Assembly (NCBI RefSeq): GCF_947172395.1 | Contig: NC_069093.1 | Coordinates: forward strand, 12,373,561-12,437,560 | Source of the DNA: Bicyclus anynana | Taxonomy: Eukaryota; Arthropoda; Insecta; Lepidoptera; Nymphalidae | Reading direction: 5' to 3' | DNA: 64,000 nt | Shown here: positions 21,564-32,916 of the stretch, in pieces | Layout of the letters: every line of letters begins with the position of its first letter | Numbering within the stretch: the stretch's first letter is position 1 | The notes under the pieces: model-generated | What the model was told of the DNA's origin: nothing | Seen by the model: only the letters and a program-made list of their open reading frames with translations | Database searches by the model: none | Position numbers and translations under genes: made by a program

Positions 21564-24118
21564 TTATGAATGTGCTAGGCAGAAACATTTTGTACAGAAA
21601 CCTGGAGAACCTTCACATTGCTTACATTCATAAATTGTTTGCACCCTTTTTTTCTGTGATTTGCAACCTTTGCATTCTTTTCGGACCACTTCGATAGTTT
21701 GTTTCGTGACTCTTCCTACTGTCTTAACTCTCGTCCGGGTCTTTTCTATTTTTGTGAGTTCGTGTTTCACTTTCAAAACATTGCGTCGATTTACATCATT
21801 AGGATCAGGTAAAAGCTTCTCCAGTATCTTCATACGGAAATCATATAGATTTAATTTGTCATTCGCCGAAAATGTATTGTACAAGTGCAATGCATTAGTA
21901 AGGCTCATTTGCAGCATATGCACAAACAGCTTCTTGTACCAACGCAGCGTCTTCCTTTGGACTGGATAGTATGCCAACATCTGATCTTGAAGATCAACAC
22001 CCGACATAAAATTATTGTAATGAACGATTGCCATTGGTTTCACTACTATAGATCCTCTTTTGGAAGTAGTCTCCATCATCTCACTACCGTGTTCTGTAGA
22101 AATATACAGAACGTATCGCTTATCCCTCCATTTTCCGACATGAACGCCGTTCAAGAACAAGGATTTGTTTTCTCCCTTTTCCAGTGAAACAGAGCCAATT
22201 TCGACGGGATTATCTTTCCTGTTTTTTCTTAACGTTCCTGTGCAGTATGTCTGTCGATCTAGCAATTTCACAGCCAGGCCATAAGAATTATAATAATTAT
22301 CCATGTATACATGATGGCCACAGTCCAGTCTCTCTTCTAGTAGTTTGAAGACAATCTTACTACTATGTCCTTGCCCTGATGTCTCATCATTAGCACCGGC
22401 GTAAACTTGAAATTTCAAGACCGTACCATCTGGTTCTGCTAAAACATAGAGTTTAATGCCATATTTATGCCGTTTGTTTTTTATATATTGTCGGAACAGC
22501 AACCGACCGCGCCACAATACCATGGACTCATCCAATGATAGCTCTTTACCTGGACAGTAAATAGTTTTCATTTTATTGTTAAAATGATCCATGAATGGTC
22601 GGATTTTATTGAGACGGTCTTCTTCACTGGTTACAGACGTAAAGTGTAGGCATCGTAAAATAAGTAAAAAACGATTTCGTGACATGAATTGTCCGAAGCA
22701 TGGAATATTAAACAAATAGTGTCGTTTCCAATAATCACTTAAACGGTTTAGTCGAATTGTTCCTGTGTGAAGAAGGAGTCCTAAAAATGTCAGCAGTTCT
22801 TCCTTTGTTAAATCTTTCCAAGATTTTATTCTGGAGTTTTGTTTGACGTTTTGTGCATTACCGACTCTTATTGCGTTCGCGTTGGTCTCGCGAACTATAA
22901 GATCTAACAACTCGTCATCAATCATTAGTCGGAATGCTTCGTAAGGATCAGTTGGAGGCGGCACTAAGAGTTCCTGTTCCTTAGTAAACTCTAAGCTTTT
23001 CATGGAGCTTGGATCACTGCTCCAGGTGGTAGTGGCTCCTTGACCAGAGGGTGAGTTATTGGGTGATAGATAAAAATCATCGGGTAAGTCTGGAGTACGA
23101 CTTCCAGATCTCCGAACAGCCATAATTGATGGAGAGACGTCATCACGTTCTGGCGAAAGGTTGGGGGTGATCGCATCGGATCTCAGAAGAGATACGCTAG
23201 GTGTTGAACTGGTAGGGTTAATTGGTATATCCGGCAAAAAATCTCCATAGTCCTGTACGATATTCGGCGATGTAGGACGGCAGTCAATTTCAGAATTGAA
23301 TTCAAAGCTACCGTCTCCATCAAATTCCAGTAGTCGAGGCGCTGACTTCGATGCTGAGGAACTATTTAGATCTGGTAACTTCAACGATTGAGTAGAATTA
23401 TTACGCGTGGGGCCATCCCTAAATGAAGGTCTTAATCGCTTACATTGAATGATAGCCCTTCCATCTGACTCACATAAACCACGTTTTGATGCAGATGAAC
23501 TTGAAGGTTGAGGTGGTGGTACACAGCTGACTGTCTTTGAGGCAGGTGACCTTTAAATAAAATTAAATGGAATTAAGTACAATTTACTGTTATTATTGAG
23601 TTCAATCAATTTAATTTCATAATAAATATTTTTAAGCATTTTTTGATGGTAACTACACCTCTTTGAGACGGTTCAAAGCAATGAGGAATTTGGCTTTTGA
23701 GGCTTAGTGATTAAAGTGTCAAGGATGGAATCCTGAAGGAACGGGTTCGATTCCCACTCGGAGATTTCATTTTCCACATTGTTTTCAAATATTTATTGTC
23801 ATGCGTTCATAACATCATTAGTTAGTCATACCTTGAAGGTTGAGCTAGTGGTATATGGCTTGTCGTCTTTGGGGCAGATGACCTTGAAGGTTGAGCTGGT
23901 GGTACACGGCTGGTCGTCTTTTGCTTCAGTCTAGTATCAAAGATACTATCATCACTGCCGCAACTAGAAGAGTCCTCTGAACTTGAAGAGTCTTCATCAG
24001 CTCTTTGAGAATACACATCCTCATCACTATAGTCAGACTCATAGTCATCACTTTGCCGACGCTTTTTTCTAGAACTACTCGTAGATTTACTTCCAGACGG
24101 TCCAGCCTTATTGTCCAT
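21564..24118 (-). CDS. piggyBac-type transposase, two exons
   Basis: Predicted join: exon 1 is 24118-23832, exon 2 is 23550-21564, with a GT-AG intron between (donor AAG|GTATGA, acceptor TTTAAAG|G). The product is 757 residues, longer than the roughly 600 of the Trichoplusia ni enzyme because of an acidic, Ser-rich N-terminus. The transposase domain shows the DDD triad in LSLDESMV, YMDNYYNSYGL and SGVDLQDQML (about residues 436, 513 and 615 of the joined protein). A C-terminal cysteine-rich zinc-binding domain follows (CKGC...CKQC...CTKCFCLAHS). Three tandem 17-residue repeats (KTTSRVPPAQPSRSSAP and relatives) run across the exon junction, which independently supports the splice. A minus-strand AATAAA at about 21344-21339 could end the transcript. 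No break was found. Confidence 0.88.
23551..23831 (-). other. Transposase intron containing a tRNA-like (SINE head) fragment
   Basis: 281 bp with GT-AG ends on the minus strand. On the plus strand, 23695-23766 has a B-box (GGGTTCGATTCCC) and a weak A-box region, like the head of a tRNA-derived SINE. It is not a foldable tRNA gene by eye. Confidence 0.6.
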
Positions 24119-24296
24119 TTTAGTGCAAAAATAGCTTTGATACGATCGTGTGTAAAAGTCACAATTACACTGTTATAATGAAACCAATACGCGTTTTCGT
24201 AAGTTGAATATGTTTCAGAGCGGTCGCGCAAACCAACATAAACTCACCTCAAACGCCGGCGGCTTACTGACTACTACAAAATGCACAGGCCGGTCA

Positions 24297-24351
24297 CTCG
24301 GATCCGAGTGCGCGGCACCGCTACTATCCCCCCTCCCAACTCGGATCCGAG
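24297..24351. repeat. piggyBac right subterminal palindromes
   Basis: CTCGGATCCGAG at 24297-24308 and again at 24340-24351. Perfect 12-bp palindromes near the end are plausible transposase binding sites. Confidence 0.8.
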
Positions 24352-24373
24352 TAGTGAGCACTAAATGTGTTAA

Positions 24374-26081
24374 TAAATTTTCTGATGAACTTCAAAAGTA
24401 TATAAATACTTTGGAAAATGACAATATTCATCGCATGCTTTCAAATCTTGACCCAACAAAAGAAACTAACTACTCACTGTGGAAAGTCACCAAAAACTTA
24501 AAGCGTCCTAAACCCCATATACCACCTATCGACAATAATAAAGGCGGATGGGCTAGAACTGATTTAGAGAAGGCTATAACATTCGCTGAACATTTATTCA
24601 CTGTTTTTCAACCGCTCACTGAGGGTTGCCATGAACATGACATAAAAATCAGAGAATACCTAGGAACAGCGAATCAAATGTGTATGCCCTTAAAAAATAT
24701 AAGCCCTAAAGAAGTATTCGAAGAAATGAAGTTACTTCAGGAGGGTAAAGCACCTGGATATGACCAAATTGACGCCACACTTCTGAAGAAACTTCCATTC
24801 AAAGGAATAATGAAACTGGTACACATTTTTAATGCCTGCATAAGATTTGAACACTTTCCTGGTCAATGGAAGATAGCTCAGGTAATAATGATAGCTAAAC
24901 CTGGGAAACCACCACAAAAGGCATCCTCGTATAGACCTATCAGCCTATTGCCAGTTATTGGAAAGCTTTTCGAGCGAATACTCCTTAATCGAATGAAGGA
25001 ACATTTGAGTACAGTGTTGCCAAACCATCAGTTCGGATTCCGCGAAAAGCATGGCACTGTGGAACAAGTTCACCGAATCGTTGATATCATTAGCAGAAGC
25101 TTAGAAAATAAACTATACTGCTCCGCTGTCTTTCTAGATATTAGCCAAGCATTTGATAAGGTATGGCACGAAGGCCTCATCTTTAAGCTAAAAAAGATGC
25201 TACCACACAGTTTTCTTGCCATTTTAAAGTCATACCTGGATAAAAGGAGTTATCAAGTTAAATTTAATAACGACTGCTCTAACCTTTATGAAATCAATTC
25301 CGTTCCCCAAGGTAGCATACTGGGCCCTGTATTATATCTAATCTTCACTGCCGATGTCCCAACAAACGATTCCACATCAATAGCGACATACGCTGATGAC
25401 ACGGCCTTGTTATGCTCACATTCAAACCCTTCTACAGCTTCGTTTTTGCTACAGAATCACCTAAGGGAAATAGAAAAGTGGTTCAAACAGTGGAAAATAA
25501 AAGCTAATGAAAATAAATCTGTCCACGTCACATTCACACTCAGGAGAGAATCCTGTCCCCCTGTTAAACTAAACGACAAAATGATACCTCAGGAAGACGA
25601 TGCTAAGTATCTAGGATTACATTTGGATAGAAGACTGACATGGCTAAAACATATTTGGACAAAGAGAAAACAATTGGATGGCAAGCTACGTTCTTACAGC
25701 TGGCTACTAGGACGACACTCGCAACTTACTGACACAAACAAAATGCTAATATATAAAGCAGTGCTAAAACCGATCTGGACGTACGGCATACAGCTGTGGG
25801 GAACGGCCAGTAATTCAAATATTGAAATACTAGAAAGATTCCAAAATAAAGCACTAAGAACAATGTTTGGCATCCCGCGATGTATCAGCAATAAATACAT
25901 GTACCACGACATTGACATAAAAACTGTACGTGAAGAAATATCCCAGTGCAGCCTGAGGTATCAGGAGAGACTGACAATTCACACAAATGAGCTTGCACGG
26001 GCTCTGAGTCGCGAGGGTGGACTCCGTTTTGCTCGGCTACAAAGACACAGCATTCCCGACCTGTGGAACAGATTTCCATAA
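24374..26081 (+). pseudogene. LINE ORF2, 3' part: reverse transcriptase domain
   Basis: Open from the piggyBac end to the stop at 26081. The frame extends upstream into piggyBac DNA (to 24204), but residues before NKFSDELQ are not LINE-encoded. Visible RT motifs are SYRPISLLPVIGKLFERIL, the HQFGFREKHGT block, LDISQAFDKVWHEGL, SVPQGSILGPVLYLIF and the catalytic TYADDTALL. The C-terminal part (LIYKAVLKPIWTYGIQLWG and onward) is typical of jockey-type ORF2. With the 5' part it would total about 897 codons, normal for the family. The copy cannot make ORF2 as it stands. Confidence 0.9.
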
Positions 26082-26237
26082 CAAGCCAAAGGGAGAGTTG
26101 CTGACAGGGAATCTGCAGCAGAATAGCTCTCAAAGAAAACATTAAATGATATGATGATATCAGATAAATGAATGGCTTATTGCCTATGAGCAGATCGCCA
26201 TGTCGCAGAAATTACATATAAAAAAAAAAAAAAAAAA
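26082..26237 (+). other. LINE 3'UTR and poly-A tail
   Basis: About 140 bp of non-coding sequence after the ORF2 stop, ending in an uninterrupted run of A at 26220-26237 followed directly by the target-site duplication. Confidence 0.85.
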
Positions 26238-26249
26238 CTGATTTGTCTG
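26238..26249 (+). repeat. LINE target-site duplication, 3' copy
   Basis: CTGATTTGTCTG directly after the poly-A tail, identical to 18095-18106. Confidence 0.9.
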
Positions 26250-26318
26250 TACTTTCCTCTAGTGCGGTACGAGGCTTTTTGACCTCATACAAGGTCCATT
26301 GACCTCGTAACCCTTGAA

Positions 26319-26362
26319 GTTACTAGATGTACGAGGTCAATTGACCTCGTACATCTAGTAAC
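26319..26362. repeat. Perfect 44-bp palindrome
   Basis: Left half GTTACTAGATGTACGAGGTC-AA, right half the exact reverse complement, no spacer. Weaker GACCTCGTA copies lie at 26266-26310. It lies 70 bp after the LINE duplication. Confidence 0.9.
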
Positions 26363-27810
26363 ATGATTATCGTTCATCGCGAACATGTTAATCGTTCCAT
26401 TGTTTTATATCAGAATTTAGTAGTACAATATAGTACGTAAGCGCTGCCTTGTTGGTTAGTGACTAGTTGATGGAACGATTGTGATGATTATGGTCAGGTC
26501 AGCTAGCCTATTCAGTAATTTGGTCTTTAATAAAAAATTAAAATAAACACCAAAATTGACAAATGTCATATATCTACTGTATGACATCCACAAACTGTAC
26601 TTACTAACAAGTAAGCACCGGATGACATTTGTTAAGTAGGTACATTGAAATGTATTCGTAGTTAACTATACGTCAAAGTTAGTGAATTAGTCTGCAGATC
26701 AGTGAGTAAATAATTATTGGGTTTTCTCTCTAAAAATAAGGTAAGAGAAACCAAAATTCATGCTATATCTTTCTTTACGATGAGACGAAATAGTGAGCAA
26801 TAACCAAAATTACCTCTGACTTTTTACCCCTGGTACCGGTCATTAATAACTCTGGCTGTGGACCTTTCAGGGGTTATCAAATGTCAACATAATCTTCGTT
26901 AATTTGTATTAGAGCCAGCATAGGTATTGGGTAGTCTAAGCATAAAAGATTCCATTAAAGTGAATGAGAATGCTAAGAAAATAACGGTATATATTTTTCC
27001 AAGGACATACTTGAATCAAATATTATGATAAAACTAATTAAATTAAATCATAATATCCAGTGGGAATTGTTCTTTAAAACGTAAAATATTCATTTTTCAA
27101 TTTTCCAATCTGATATTAGGTCAGAGTTCCGTAGATGGTAGAATTCGATACTACACGCCCAAAATGCTTACCAAAAACTCTGCAATGAGGTTATGCATAA
27201 AACATAACAAGATATGGGACTTCGAGTAACAGCCGTGTTTTATTAAAGTTTTATTGAGCCCCGAGATCACATCTCCGTTCGTGTTTACGCTTCCATTACA
27301 GCCGATGCGAAAAATATGACATCCCTCATATATAAAATGTTTCATGTTATTGCAACCAACGATATCTTATACTAAATATATGTTACGTGCTTATAAGACC
27401 ACCGCAAAAAGTGATTCGAATTTATTTACTCATTACATTATTTTATGTTTACGTACATTATATATTTATGTATATTGTATAATATATAGTTTTAACACTT
27501 CTTGAATACACAACATGACACTGTAGAAATGAAATTAAGACAATTTTCCACATTTGTTCGACGCTTTAGAGACATATCTAATAGTATAAATGGTTGCAAG
27601 CATGATTAAGATTTAGAGCATAACAATACGATAGAATGAAATAACACATAACAGAACAGAACGAGTGATTATGAAACTAACTTTTAATAGTTAATAAGAC
27701 AAGCAGATGACCCACTTGATGGTAAGTGGAAAGCCATTGGCTACCGCTATAACTACCTTATAGAGAAACATTTCGCATGGCATGCAAATCGTTGAATAGA
27801 CATTGCGACT
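26363..27810. other. Non-coding DNA between the palindrome and the 48-bp minisatellite
   Basis: AT-rich. A weak relative of the 32.1-kb repeat (ACGTGCTTATAAGACCACCG, CATTATATATTTATG) lies at about 27384-27570, and a SINE-like scrap (CACTTGATGGTAAGTGGAAA) at 27700-27790. No gene seen. Confidence 0.5.
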
Positions 27811-28578
27811 CATAACCTGAGATCAAAGTTTTAAACGTTTACTGTGCTTGTAATATCGTGAGTAATCAGACCAAAGTGTTAAACTTTTACTGTGCTTGTA
27901 ATATCGTGAGTAACTAGACCAAAGTGTTAAGCTTTTACTGTGCTTGTAATATCGTGAGTAACTAGACCAAAGTGTTTAGCTTTTACTGTGCTTGTAATAT
28001 CGTGAGTAATCAGACCAAAGTGTTAAACTTTTACTGTGCTTGTAATATCGTGAGTAACTAGACCAAAGTGTTTAGCTTTTACTGTGCTTGTAATATCGTG
28101 AGTAACTAGACCAAAGTGTTTAGCTTTTACTGTGCTTGTAATATCGTGAGTAACTAGACCAAAGTGTTAAGCTCTTACTGTGCTTGTAATATCGTGAGTA
28201 ATCAGACCAAAGTGTTAAACCTTTGCTGTGCTTGTAATATCGTGAGTAACTAGACCAAAGTGTTAAGCTATTACTGTGCTAGTAATATCGTGAGTAACCA
28301 GACCAAAGTGTGTAGCTTTTACTATGCTTGTAATATAATGAGTAACCAGACCAAAGTGTTAAGCTTTTACTGTGCTCGTAATATCGTGAGTAACCAGACC
28401 AAAGTGTGAAGCTTTTACTATGTTTATAATATCATGAGTAACCATACCAAAGCTTTTACTGTTCTTGTAATAACGTGAGTAACTAGACCAAAGTGTTAAA
28501 CTTTAACTGTGCTTTTAATATCGTGAGTAACCAGACCAAAATGTTAAAGCTTTTACTGTGCTAGTAATATCGTCAGTA
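27811..28578 (+). repeat. 48-bp minisatellite, about 16 units
   Basis: Unit CCAGACCAAAGTGTTAAGCT-TTTACTGTGCTTGTAATATC-GTGAGTAA. Units in the middle are nearly identical; those at both ends are diverged. No open frame runs through it. Confidence 0.95.
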
Positions 28579-31500
28579 ACCACCCTTTCGATCTCTTTCG
28601 ATCGACTTGTCTCGACTAAGTTTTCATGGCGAATAAGTTGTTTTTTGACTAAGTTCTGGATCTATGTGAACATGCTGTTTATGATAACAACTGAATAACA
28701 TATTTTCAATGAAAGTTTCGTTTACGACAATATGAAAATAATTAAATATTTTTATAACTGTCATAAAAGTATTTGTAATTAACGACTTTATTCTGACAAA
28801 TGTGTAATAAAAACGTCTTTATAATCATTGATAACACGTATAAAAGAAATTAATTATCAAACATAAAGTATGAAAATATAGATGGCGCCAAATGAACACC
28901 AGTAATACATAAAATTAAATCTTTCAACAAATACGTTAAAAATATATGTAATAAAGAAATGTTTTGAAAGAACATTTTACTCTTTAGCAATCACAAGACC
29001 AAGACAAAAAACCAAACAAAAATTGCATTATTTTAAAAATAAAGTAATTAATGATTATAATAATATAATATAATAATCAAGTCAACAGATGGGTGGTTGT
29101 ATAATGAGTCATGAACTCAAAGTTGATATGATTGACGATTTGTAAATAATCAGTGATACTAACATTGCTGCAATCAGTATGCCATTGAATTTTCAACGTT
29201 GTTAGAAGACGTAAATATGTCCGAGTATATACTTTAGCCCCTTGTTAATTAATTAATTTAATTATAGGTCCAAACCAAGCTAACATTTTGCTTAAGAACT
29301 TTTTGATCCTGTTTGTTTACGAGTTACTTCTCTCTGACAATACTTGTTTTAGTCAAAATGTTCAAATTACGTTAACTAATCATAAAATCATTCTTAAAAT
29401 GCATAAAATGTTCAACAATATCTTTTATTTACTATTTTACAATTAATACTAAAGTACTAGTAGAATTTGATAAAGATTTGGTAGGTGGATTGGATCGACA
29501 TGTACAACATTGTATGTTACAAAATATTCGGGTTGCATATCATTAAATTTGGTAGTCATCGAGCAAAATATTTAATTTCAGTTCTGGAAATAATTTTCTC
29601 CGAATACGGTTGTTCTGAAATTGAATTTTTTTAAAGCCAATTTTAATTTTCAGACTTTATAAGCAATATTGTGATTGTGTACCTACAAAAAAATGTACAT
29701 TAATTTAAATTAAAGTATTTGAAACATACGTATGTTTATTACGTTCTTCAATAATTAGGTTTTAGTGGTATTCTATGGTAGACGCAAGCAATCCCAATCT
29801 AGTAAATTGTGACACCCATCATGATTTGTACAGTGGATTTCAGGTAATAATGATGATTAGAAATGAAACATTTATTCAGCACCTCTCTCTTTTTGGCCGG
29901 TTTTTTGGCCGGTTAAAGGAAGCAATGCTTCCCTTGTTTTGTGTTCTAGCCGGAATCGGTCAAGGTGGTCCTGAGGAAGAGGTTTCTCCACGTCCCTTTT
30001 TTGGGACAGGATGAAACAGGATTAAGGGCCTCGAGTTTTCTTGCTCTACGCTAGTTTGTACCAACTAAGGCTTATCTATTCTGGATAATGGCCTGTTGAA
30101 TTTTCTTGTGCACCGTATCAAAAACAGTTTAGTAAACATACAAATGTCGTTAGACTGTTGTTACATGGAGTATTTTACAACTCCATCTAGTTAGTATTGC
30201 ATGTACAGTTTTATTATACGTACATGTTCCCGGAGGAAAGAATTTATGTCAACGTCTCAATCTGGCTTGTACCTAAAGCCATAATAAAGATTGCCTACAG
30301 ACATGCGAAGTACGGTGTTCATAGCATCATAATTCCCTTTAGTGTGCATAAAGAAGACCTCTCCTGTATCGCGCTTTTATGTATGTGTAGGGTGTCCAAG
30401 ATTCTCAAATAAACTGGGAGCGTCTATCTTGATATTTATGCAATGTAAACTAGCACTGGATTGCAATATGCTTGATGGTAATAGAAGCATAAAGCGGCTT
30501 TCCCAGAAGTTGCCAATTCTGTCTAGATTTGAAGATATATTTTAAATATTTGTATCGCAATTTTTGACATTCTGATCTTGTAATTAATATGTCATTTTAA
30601 TATTATTTGCTTCTTCCTCTCGAAAATGGCTGAATTTTTTACTAGAACATAGTGTTGCTGTAGAATCTTGGATATTTCATATGCGGCTGGCTATAATGAG
30701 TTACAATCTTAAAATATAATGTTTTTACTATTATAAAGAAATTATATACTTTGTAAAATAATAGTCAACTCTATTAGTAATTTGTTATCGTAATTATGAA
30801 GACCAGTGAGTTCTTAAACAGGGCTTAAACTTGAGAAAATTGGGATAAGATAAACGTAACAAGTTTAATTCGAGGTTAAAGTCAGACAGCTGTCGACAAA
30901 AGTTTTGTTGTCTAATTAGGTAATTAGCGGCGTAATCTATTAGATTACTGTGTAAGAATTAAGAATATTTTATGTGTTTATTATAGGTAACATGACAGAT
31001 ATTTCAGTATATTATAATTATATTATGGTGTCCAAAAATCACAATTTCAAGTGTATCAAGGCGTAGAATATGTGTCCACATACTTACTTATCAATATTCG
31101 CAATAATGAAAATTCATTGCTTTTCGTCAACAAAGCCATTAATTACAAATTTTTCAAACAAATAAAACTACATTATACTAAAAAAGGTGTAGTGTAAAAG
31201 TGCAGTGTAGTGTGGTAGTGGCATGGACTGTCCCTGGTTAAACAGTGTTCATGGTAACCGTGCTTAAATATTTTACAGCTATGAAATATTCTGCAATACA
31301 TATTGGGCACGAGGGAACTGTTTGAAAAACATATAATTTGTTAATACAGCAGCTGGTTCTAATCGGTATTTATGATGCAGTTTTGATGGAACGTTCATTT
31401 GAATATTTGCATGAGCAACATCAATATATTATGAAAATCTTTAGAAATTATTCATTGATTTTCAAAGTCTTCATTTCGCTGATAATACAAAAGTAGGTCA

Positions 31501-31819
31501 CAAAAAATAACTTTAAATCAGTGTAAGTATATTGATGTAACTTTATTTAATCTTCGAGAGTATTTTTTGCAGCCTAGTAGCAATATTATAGCTTTAAGTT
31601 CTATTAAAAATTTAGTAAAAATTACATCGCTCTCTCTTTTGTTCCAAAGCAACAAAACTGAGAGTGACATTGGTCGCTATTGGTCGACAATAAGTGTTTT
31701 TTTTTCTTCTCGTCGTCGTAGCGCATCTTATTCGTATATCGATCAACACAATTGATACATTTCCAGAACAAGCAACGACTACACTATAGGTTCATACTAT
31801 CAATGATTATTACTAAAGA
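28579..31819. other. Mostly unique AT-rich DNA
   Basis: No interspersed family was recognised apart from poly-T and AT tracts. The 79-codon frame at 29775-30014 covers a GC-richer spot (TTGGCCGGTT repeated) but has no recognisable domain. Confidence 0.45.
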
Positions 31820-32023
31820 CTAGCTGACGCCGCGCGATTTCACCCGCGTGGTTTCCGTTCAAGTAGGAATACGGGGACAATATATAGCCTATAATCTTCC
31901 GCGTTAAATGGACTATCTAACACTGAAAGAATTTTTCAAATCAGACTAGTAGTTCCTGAGATTAGCGTGTTCAACCAAACAAACAAACAAAAAAACTCTT
32001 CAGCTTTTTAATATTAGTATAGA
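31820..32023 (-). mobile_element. Helitron-like element, family C
   Basis: CTAGCTGACGCCGCGCGATT to AATATTAGTATAGA; well preserved and adjacent to the long inverted repeat that begins near 32026. Confidence 0.75.
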
Positions 32024-32100
32024 TATGTTACGTGCCTACAAAATCACCGCAAAAAGGGCACATGCATAATTTTGTGTTTACTTACATTATATATATTTTT

Positions 32101-32544
32101 TATACAATATAGTTTTTACACTTCCTAAACACACAACTCGACATTGTAGACAATACTTAGGTATTATGTGTTTAAATAACGTTCGTTGTTTATTAAGTGA
32201 TTAAATGAAATTAAGACAATTTTGCACATATGTTAGTCTTAGTTTTGATGCGCTAAAGTGTTTTTCAGACAACATGGGTATGGTGACAGTTGCCTTAAGA
32301 CGTTCATAATACGTACTATTATCGTGAATCGCGACAAACTTTCAATAGTGAAACGAATTGTCACCGTACCCATGCTATCTGAAAAACAGTTTAGCGCATC
32401 AAAACTCAAGCTGACATAGTGCATAATTGTTTTAATTTCATTTAATCGCTTAATAAACAACGAAAGTTATTTAAACACATAATACCTAAATATTGTTTAC
32501 AATGTCGAGTTGTGGATTTAGAAAGTGTAAAAACTATATTGTAT
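32101..32544. repeat. Long inverted repeat, arms about 187 bp
   Basis: Arms 32101-32288 and 32359-32544 with a 70-bp spacer, similar along their full length (for example CACAACTCGACATTGTAGAC in one, its near complement in the other). Related single arms lie at about 8247-8380 and 39650-39812, so this is a dispersed family. Confidence 0.8.
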
Positions 32545-32601
32545 ACAAAATATCTCTAGTATCATTGCATCTATGATTTACGTATTCGGTATACCTACTA
32601 G

Positions 32602-32916
32602 TACACGTGATAGCCTAGTGGATAGTGACCTCAGCCTCCAATTCCGGAGGGTGTGGGTTCGAATCCGGTCCGGGGCATGCACCTCCAACTTTTCAGTTAT
32701 GTGCATTTTAAGAAATTAAATATCACGCGTCTCAAACGATGAAGGAACAACATCGTGAGGAAACCTGCACGCCAGAGAATTTCTTAATTCTCAACGTGTG
32801 TGAAGTCTGCCAATCCGCATTGGGCCAGCGTGGTGGACGATTGGCCTAACCCCTCTCATTCTGAGAGAAGACTCGAGAGTAGCAGTGAGCCGTATATGGG
32901 TTGATAACGACGATAT
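32602..32916 (+). repeat. SINE family A, full length
   Basis: Clear head with B-box (GGGTTCGAATCCGG) and intact body; ends GGGTTGATAACGACGA. Confidence 0.85.

Larger units (their letters stand above)
20996..24373 (-). mobile_element. piggyBac-type DNA transposon nested in the LINE
   Basis: Bounded by TTAA at 20996-20999 and 24370-24373, the fixed target of piggyBac. The inverted ends are CACATTCACTGC (left) and CACATTTAGTGC (right, read inward), matching at 10 of 12 bases. The element is about 3.37 kb and carries a two-exon transposase on the minus strand. Removing the insert plus one TTAA restores LINE sequence continuity (..GCGTTTAATAAATTTTC..). Ends, target duplication and coding sequence all look intact, so it may be young. 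Confidence 0.92.
18107..26237 (+). mobile_element. Full-length jockey-type LINE interrupted by a piggyBac element
   Basis: This non-LTR retrotransposon is flanked by a 12-bp direct repeat (CTGATTTGTCTG) and ends in a poly-A run at 26220-26237. About 350 bp of 5'UTR precede ORF1 (18457-20022), which overlaps ORF2 by four bases (ATGA), as is usual for translational coupling in this clade. Without the piggyBac insert the element is about 4.76 kb, normal for jockey-type elements. The flanking repeat shows that both ends are original and that the piggyBac arrived afterwards. Confidence 0.92.

Noticed and set aside
24204..24373. Upstream part of the RT frame as LINE protein
   Set aside because: This stretch is the piggyBac right end; the LINE frame begins after TTAA at 24373.
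27811..28578. Regular repeats as a CRISPR array
   Set aside because: The units are contiguous with no unique spacers, and the context is a eukaryotic genome.
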